Origin: DASPXK01 sp035637315
GTDB taxonomy: Bacteria; Chloroflexota; UBA6077; JACCZL01
Direction: 5' to 3'
DNA length: 25,431 bases
NCBI GenBank assembly: GCA_035637315.1
Contig: DASPXK010000342.1
Location: forward strand, 1 to 25,431
A program made the translations under genes and the position numbers. Below, piece after piece: positions 22,660 to 25,431 of the stretch. How positions within the stretch are numbered: position 1 is the stretch's first letter; every line of letters begins with the position of its first letter. A model generated the notes under the pieces. That model had not been told where the DNA came from, did no database searches, and saw nothing but the letters and a program-made list of their open reading frames with translations.

Positions 22660-22698
22660 TTCGCCGACCGCGCGACAGACAACCCGCGGAGGTTACCG

Positions 22699-24441
22699 AT
22701 GTCCCGACTGACCGTTGCCCCCTACGTGGCCGCGCTCGTCACGCTTCTTGTGCCTCTTGTCTCAGCCTGCGCGGGCGGCCAGCCAAGCCCGCCAGCCACC
22801 CAGGCGCCGGCCGCCACAACAGCCCCGGCCAGTCCGGCCGCCGCGGCCTCGCCCGGCGCGGCCGCCAGCCCTGGCGCGTCGCCGGCCCCCAAGCCGGCCG
22901 CGGGAGCGCCCGGCGGCACCTTCGTCATTTCCGAGCTTGGACCGCTGCCAAAGATCCTCCATCCCTATCCCGACAGCTCCGCCTATACCAGCAGTCTGAG
23001 CGACGTCGGACGCTTGATCTGGGCCGGGGGCTTCCTGGACCAGGACGCCAATACATTCGAGTACATCCCCTACCTGGCCTCCGAGTGGAGCATCTCGCCG
23101 GACGGCAAGACGTTCACGTTCAAGCTCCGCGACGGCCTCAAGTGGAGCGACGGACAGCCGACGACCGTCGACGATTTCGTCTTCGCCTGGCAGAACGCGA
23201 GCAAGGAAGAGAATGACTTCGTCGGACTCGACGACCTCAAACGGATCGACTCTTTCACCGCGACCGACTCCAAGACGATCGTCGTCAAGCTCAAGGAGAC
23301 GCTGGCTCGGGACGTCGCGATCAGTGCCGCCGCGAGCATCGGCCCGGTCCCCAAGCATGTCTGGCAGGGCAAGCCCTGGAATGACCCCGCTGCGAACCCG
23401 GAGATCCTCAGGCCGACGGTCGTCAACGGGCCGTACATGATCAAGGATTGGAACGCGGCCGAGAGCGCAACCTTCGTGCGCAACCCGAACTGGTTCAAGG
23501 GCCAATCTAACTTCGAGCAGATCATCATGCGACCGGGCCAGCAGCCGACCGTCGCCTACGAGCTGGTCAAGAGCAATCAGTCCCAGTGGGCGCGGAACAT
23601 CCCCCCCTCCCAGTACACTGAGGCCAAGCAGAACCCAAACCTCAACATGTACGAGTGGACGCCGGCCAACGGCCTGTACCGCGTCCTCGAGTTCAATCTT
23701 CAGCGCGACTTGCTCAAGGACAAGCGCGTCCGCGAGGCACTCTCGCGAGCCGTCAGCCGCCAGGACCTGATCCAGGTCGCCGAGAACAACCTGGGCCAAC
23801 CCCAGTACACCTTCCTCAACCCCAGCAACACCAAGTGGTACAACCCGAATGTCGAGAAGTACGACTTCGACCTGAACAAGTCGAAGCAGTTGCTCCAGGA
23901 CGCCGGCTACAAGCTCGAGAGTGGGCGGCTGCTCGCCCCGAACGGCCAGCCGGTCAGGCTGCAGGTCCTGTATCCCGTGACCAGCAACCCGCGCGCCAAG
24001 ATCGCCACGTACCTCCAGCAGCAGTACAGGCAGCTCGGCATCGACATCGAGGTCAAGGGGCTCGACGCGAACGCGTACTTCGAGGAGGCGAAGAAGAAGA
24101 ACTTCGACATCTCGCTGGGTTCCTACGGCGGTGGCAGCATCGATCCAGATCTGTCGTCAAAGTCGCAGCTCCTCAGCGACGGAACTCAGAACGTCACGGG
24201 GTTCCAGAGCGAGAAGGTCGATCAGCTCATCGATCAGGGAGCCGTTGAGCTGGACGAGAACAAGCGCAAGGCGATCTACAACGAGCTTCAGAGAGTGGTG
24301 AACGACGAGCTGCCCGCCTTCAACCTGTACTCGGCGACGTCGTTCACGCCGATGTCCAAGCGCGTGCTCGGCGTGCAGCCGAACAAGCTCGATGCCCTCG
24401 ACGCCAATGACGCCCTCACCCGCTGGTCGCTAGCCCAGTAA
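22699..24441 (+). CDS. ABC transporter substrate-binding lipoprotein, SBP_bac_5 family (DppA/OppA type)
   Basis: This is the extracytoplasmic binding protein of a peptide/nickel/oligosaccharide-type importer, 580 residues. The N-terminus is a lipoprotein signal with hydrophobic core VAALVTLLVPL and lipobox LVSAC (Cys24), followed by a ~45-residue Ala/Pro-rich tether. The SBP_bac_5 body contains YLASEWSISPDGKTFTFKLR, DGLKWSDGQPTTVDDFVFAW, NGPYMIKDWNAAESATFVRN, LLKDKRVREALSRAVSRQDL and YDFDLNKSKQLLQDAGYKL, all standard family landmarks. It ends DALTRWSLAQ. The ATG at 22699 has GGAGG seven bases upstream; the longer frame from 22474 runs back through the preceding gene. It is first in an operon with the permease 15 bp downstream. 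Ligand identity cannot be read from sequence; peptides are the usual guess. Confidence 0.93.
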   Translation: MSRLTVAPYVAALVTLLVPLVSACAGGQPSPPATQAPAATTAPASPAAAASPGAAASPGASPAPKPAAGAPGGTFVISELGPLPKILHPYPDSSAYTSSLSDVGRLIWAGGFLDQDANTFEYIPYLASEWSISPDGKTFTFKLRDGLKWSDGQPTTVDDFVFAWQNASKEENDFVGLDDLKRIDSFTATDSKTIVVKLKETLARDVAISAAASIGPVPKHVWQGKPWNDPAANPEILRPTVVNGPYMIKDWNAAESATFVRNPNWFKGQSNFEQIIMRPGQQPTVAYELVKSNQSQWARNIPPSQYTEAKQNPNLNMYEWTPANGLYRVLEFNLQRDLLKDKRVREALSRAVSRQDLIQVAENNLGQPQYTFLNPSNTKWYNPNVEKYDFDLNKSKQLLQDAGYKLESGRLLAPNGQPVRLQVLYPVTSNPRAKIATYLQQQYRQLGIDIEVKGLDANAYFEEAKKKNFDISLGSYGGGSIDPDLSSKSQLLSDGTQNVTGFQSEKVDQLIDQGAVELDENKRKAIYNELQRVVNDELPAFNLYSATSFTPMSKRVLGVQPNKLDALDANDALTRWSLAQ

Positions 24442-24456
24442 GGCGGCGGGACGGAC

Positions 24457-25392
24457 ATGGGGCGGTTCGTCGTCCGACGACTCATACAGTCGGCGCTGCT
24501 GCTATTCGCGGTCATGACGGCGAGCTTCTTCCTGGTCCGAGCGGCCCCGGGCGGACCGGAGCTGGCGCTGCTCAACAACCCACGGGTGACCCAGGAGCAG
24601 CTCCAACGCCAGCGCGAGCGATTCGGCCTCAACGATCCGCTGGCCATTCAGTACCTCAAGTGGCTCCAGAACGCGCTCGTCCTCGACTTCGGGCGCTCGT
24701 ACGGCTACCAGCTTCCGGTCGTCGAGGTAATTGGAGACCGGCTCTGGCCCACCTTTCAGCTCGGGCTGTTTAGCTACGCGGTTGGCCTGCTTGGCGTTCC
24801 GCTCGGGGTGTACGCGGCCCGCCATCACGCCCGGCTCGGCGACGACGTGGTCCGCTTCCTGACCGTGCTCGGCAGCGCCGTTCCGACCTGGTGGCTAGGG
24901 CTGAGCATCATCGTCCTGCTGAACAGCCTGATCGGCTGGTTCCCCAACGGCCAGGGTACCGAGGGGCCGTGGGACTGGTTTCGGCACATCCTCGTGCCCG
25001 CGGTCCTGCTCGGACTGGGCGGCTTGATCACGTTCACTCGCTTTGTCCGCTCGGAAGTGCTGGAGGTGCTCAGCCAGGATTTCGTTCGCACCGCGCGGGC
25101 CAAAGGTCTTCCCGACCGCACCGTGGACCGTGCCCACGTGCTGCGCAACGCGCTGATCCCGATCGTGACGCTGCTCGGCTATCTGCTGCCCGCGGTCCTC
25201 TCGGGCGCGGTCATCACCGAGCAGATTTTCAACTGGCCGGGGATGGGCAAGCTGTTCTTCGAGGCCGCCTCCAGCCGCGACTACCCGCTCCTGCTGGCGA
25301 TGCTGATGCTGGGCTCAGGGCTCACGATCCTGGGGATGCTCCTAGCGGATATCGGCTACGGGGTCGTCGATCCTCGAGTCCGCTACAGCTAG
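24457..25392 (+). CDS. ABC transporter permease, DppB/OppB type
   Basis: This is the first membrane subunit of the same importer as the binding protein, 311 residues, standard length. It opens MGRFVVRRLIQSALLLFAV and has the periplasmic stretch RERFGLNDPLAIQYLKWLQN followed by LDFGRSYGYQLPVVEVIGDR. Several further membrane segments follow. The EAA loop reads EVLSQDFVRTARAKGL, then LRNALIPIVTLLGYLLP and the close VVDPRVRYS. The ATG at 24457 is 15 bp after the upstream stop, with a modest GGGACGG before it. It is related to, but clearly different from, the permease at 1764, so the two ABC loci are separate systems. Confidence 0.93.
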   Translation: MGRFVVRRLIQSALLLFAVMTASFFLVRAAPGGPELALLNNPRVTQEQLQRQRERFGLNDPLAIQYLKWLQNALVLDFGRSYGYQLPVVEVIGDRLWPTFQLGLFSYAVGLLGVPLGVYAARHHARLGDDVVRFLTVLGSAVPTWWLGLSIIVLLNSLIGWFPNGQGTEGPWDWFRHILVPAVLLGLGGLITFTRFVRSEVLEVLSQDFVRTARAKGLPDRTVDRAHVLRNALIPIVTLLGYLLPAVLSGAVITEQIFNWPGMGKLFFEAASSRDYPLLLAMLMLGSGLTILGMLLADIGYGVVDPRVRYS

Positions 25393-25413
25393 CCCGATGC
25401 GGGTGGAGGCAGT

Positions 25414-25431
25414 GTGGCAGTAGACGCCAGG
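25414..25431 (+). CDS. Start of a likely second ABC permease, cut by the window edge
   Basis: After the first permease, GGAGG (25405-25409) precedes a GTG at 25414 that opens the frame GTG-GCA-GTA-GAC-GCC-AGG to the edge. The nearby ATG at 25397 and GTG at 25412 both run into a TAG at 25421-25423. A DppC-type permease is expected here by operon convention, but only six codons are visible, so the identity is inferred from context alone. Confidence 0.4.

Noticed and set aside
22474..22698. Upstream extension of the substrate-binding protein
   Set aside because: It reads through the 112-aa gene and both hairpins. The ATG at 22699 has GGAGG and begins a proper lipoprotein signal.
1..25431. CRISPR arrays, tRNA/rRNA genes, transposases, integrases or phage genes
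   Set aside because: I looked for regular direct repeats, clover-leaf patterns and recombinase motifs and saw none. The only repeats are the inverted repeats listed.

Overview
This is a GC-rich bacterial window that is best read as Chloroflexota. The main reason is the co-occurrence of several copies of two membrane families, the DUF2298 'Chlor_Arch_YYY' family and the Agl23/TIGR03663-type GT-C family, which are known chiefly from Chloroflexi and Archaea. GTG starts are frequent, 4-bp GTGA gene overlaps recur, and two start codons look nearly leaderless. There is no rRNA, tRNA, CRISPR array, transposase or integrase.

Left flank (1-3693). A possible CDS tail enters from the left edge. It meets a minus-strand MarR-GNAT fusion regulator whose promoter overlaps a perfect inverted repeat. 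On the plus strand follow a small hypothetical protein, an intact DppB/OppB-type permease, the wreck of its DppC-type partner (large internal deletion plus a 1-nt frameshift), and a DUF1028 Ntn-hydrolase-like protein. This looks like a peptide-ABC locus in decay.

Centre (3730-22212). Nine consecutive minus-strand genes form a tightly packed cluster, read right to left: a GT39-like GT-C protein with a lectin-like insert (826 aa); a GT-C + DUF2298 fusion (1443 aa); a flippase-like UPF0104/LPG-synthase-TM protein (339 aa); a stand-alone DUF2298 protein (770 aa); an Agl23-like protein with an altered acidic motif (563 aa); an Agl23-type GT-C protein fused to a six-bladed NHL propeller (974 aa); two more flippase-like proteins (360 and 343 aa); and a UDP-glucose 6-dehydrogenase (449 aa). 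Eight of the nine are polytopic membrane proteins, built as sets of paralogues. Together they suggest assembly and export of a lipid-linked, probably uronic-acid-containing surface glycan or a protein-glycosylation pathway. The function is inferred. A hairpin with a short T-run lies between the 563-aa and 974-aa genes and may split the cluster into two transcripts. A 91-bp nested palindromic element sits in frame inside the 770-aa gene.

Right flank (22213-25431). A 26-bp divergent spacer carries back-to-back ribosome binding sites. On the plus strand follow a small hypothetical gene, two tandem perfect hairpins, and the start of a second and apparently intact peptide/oligosaccharide ABC operon: lipoprotein binding protein, first permease, and the first codons of a likely second permease cut by the window edge.
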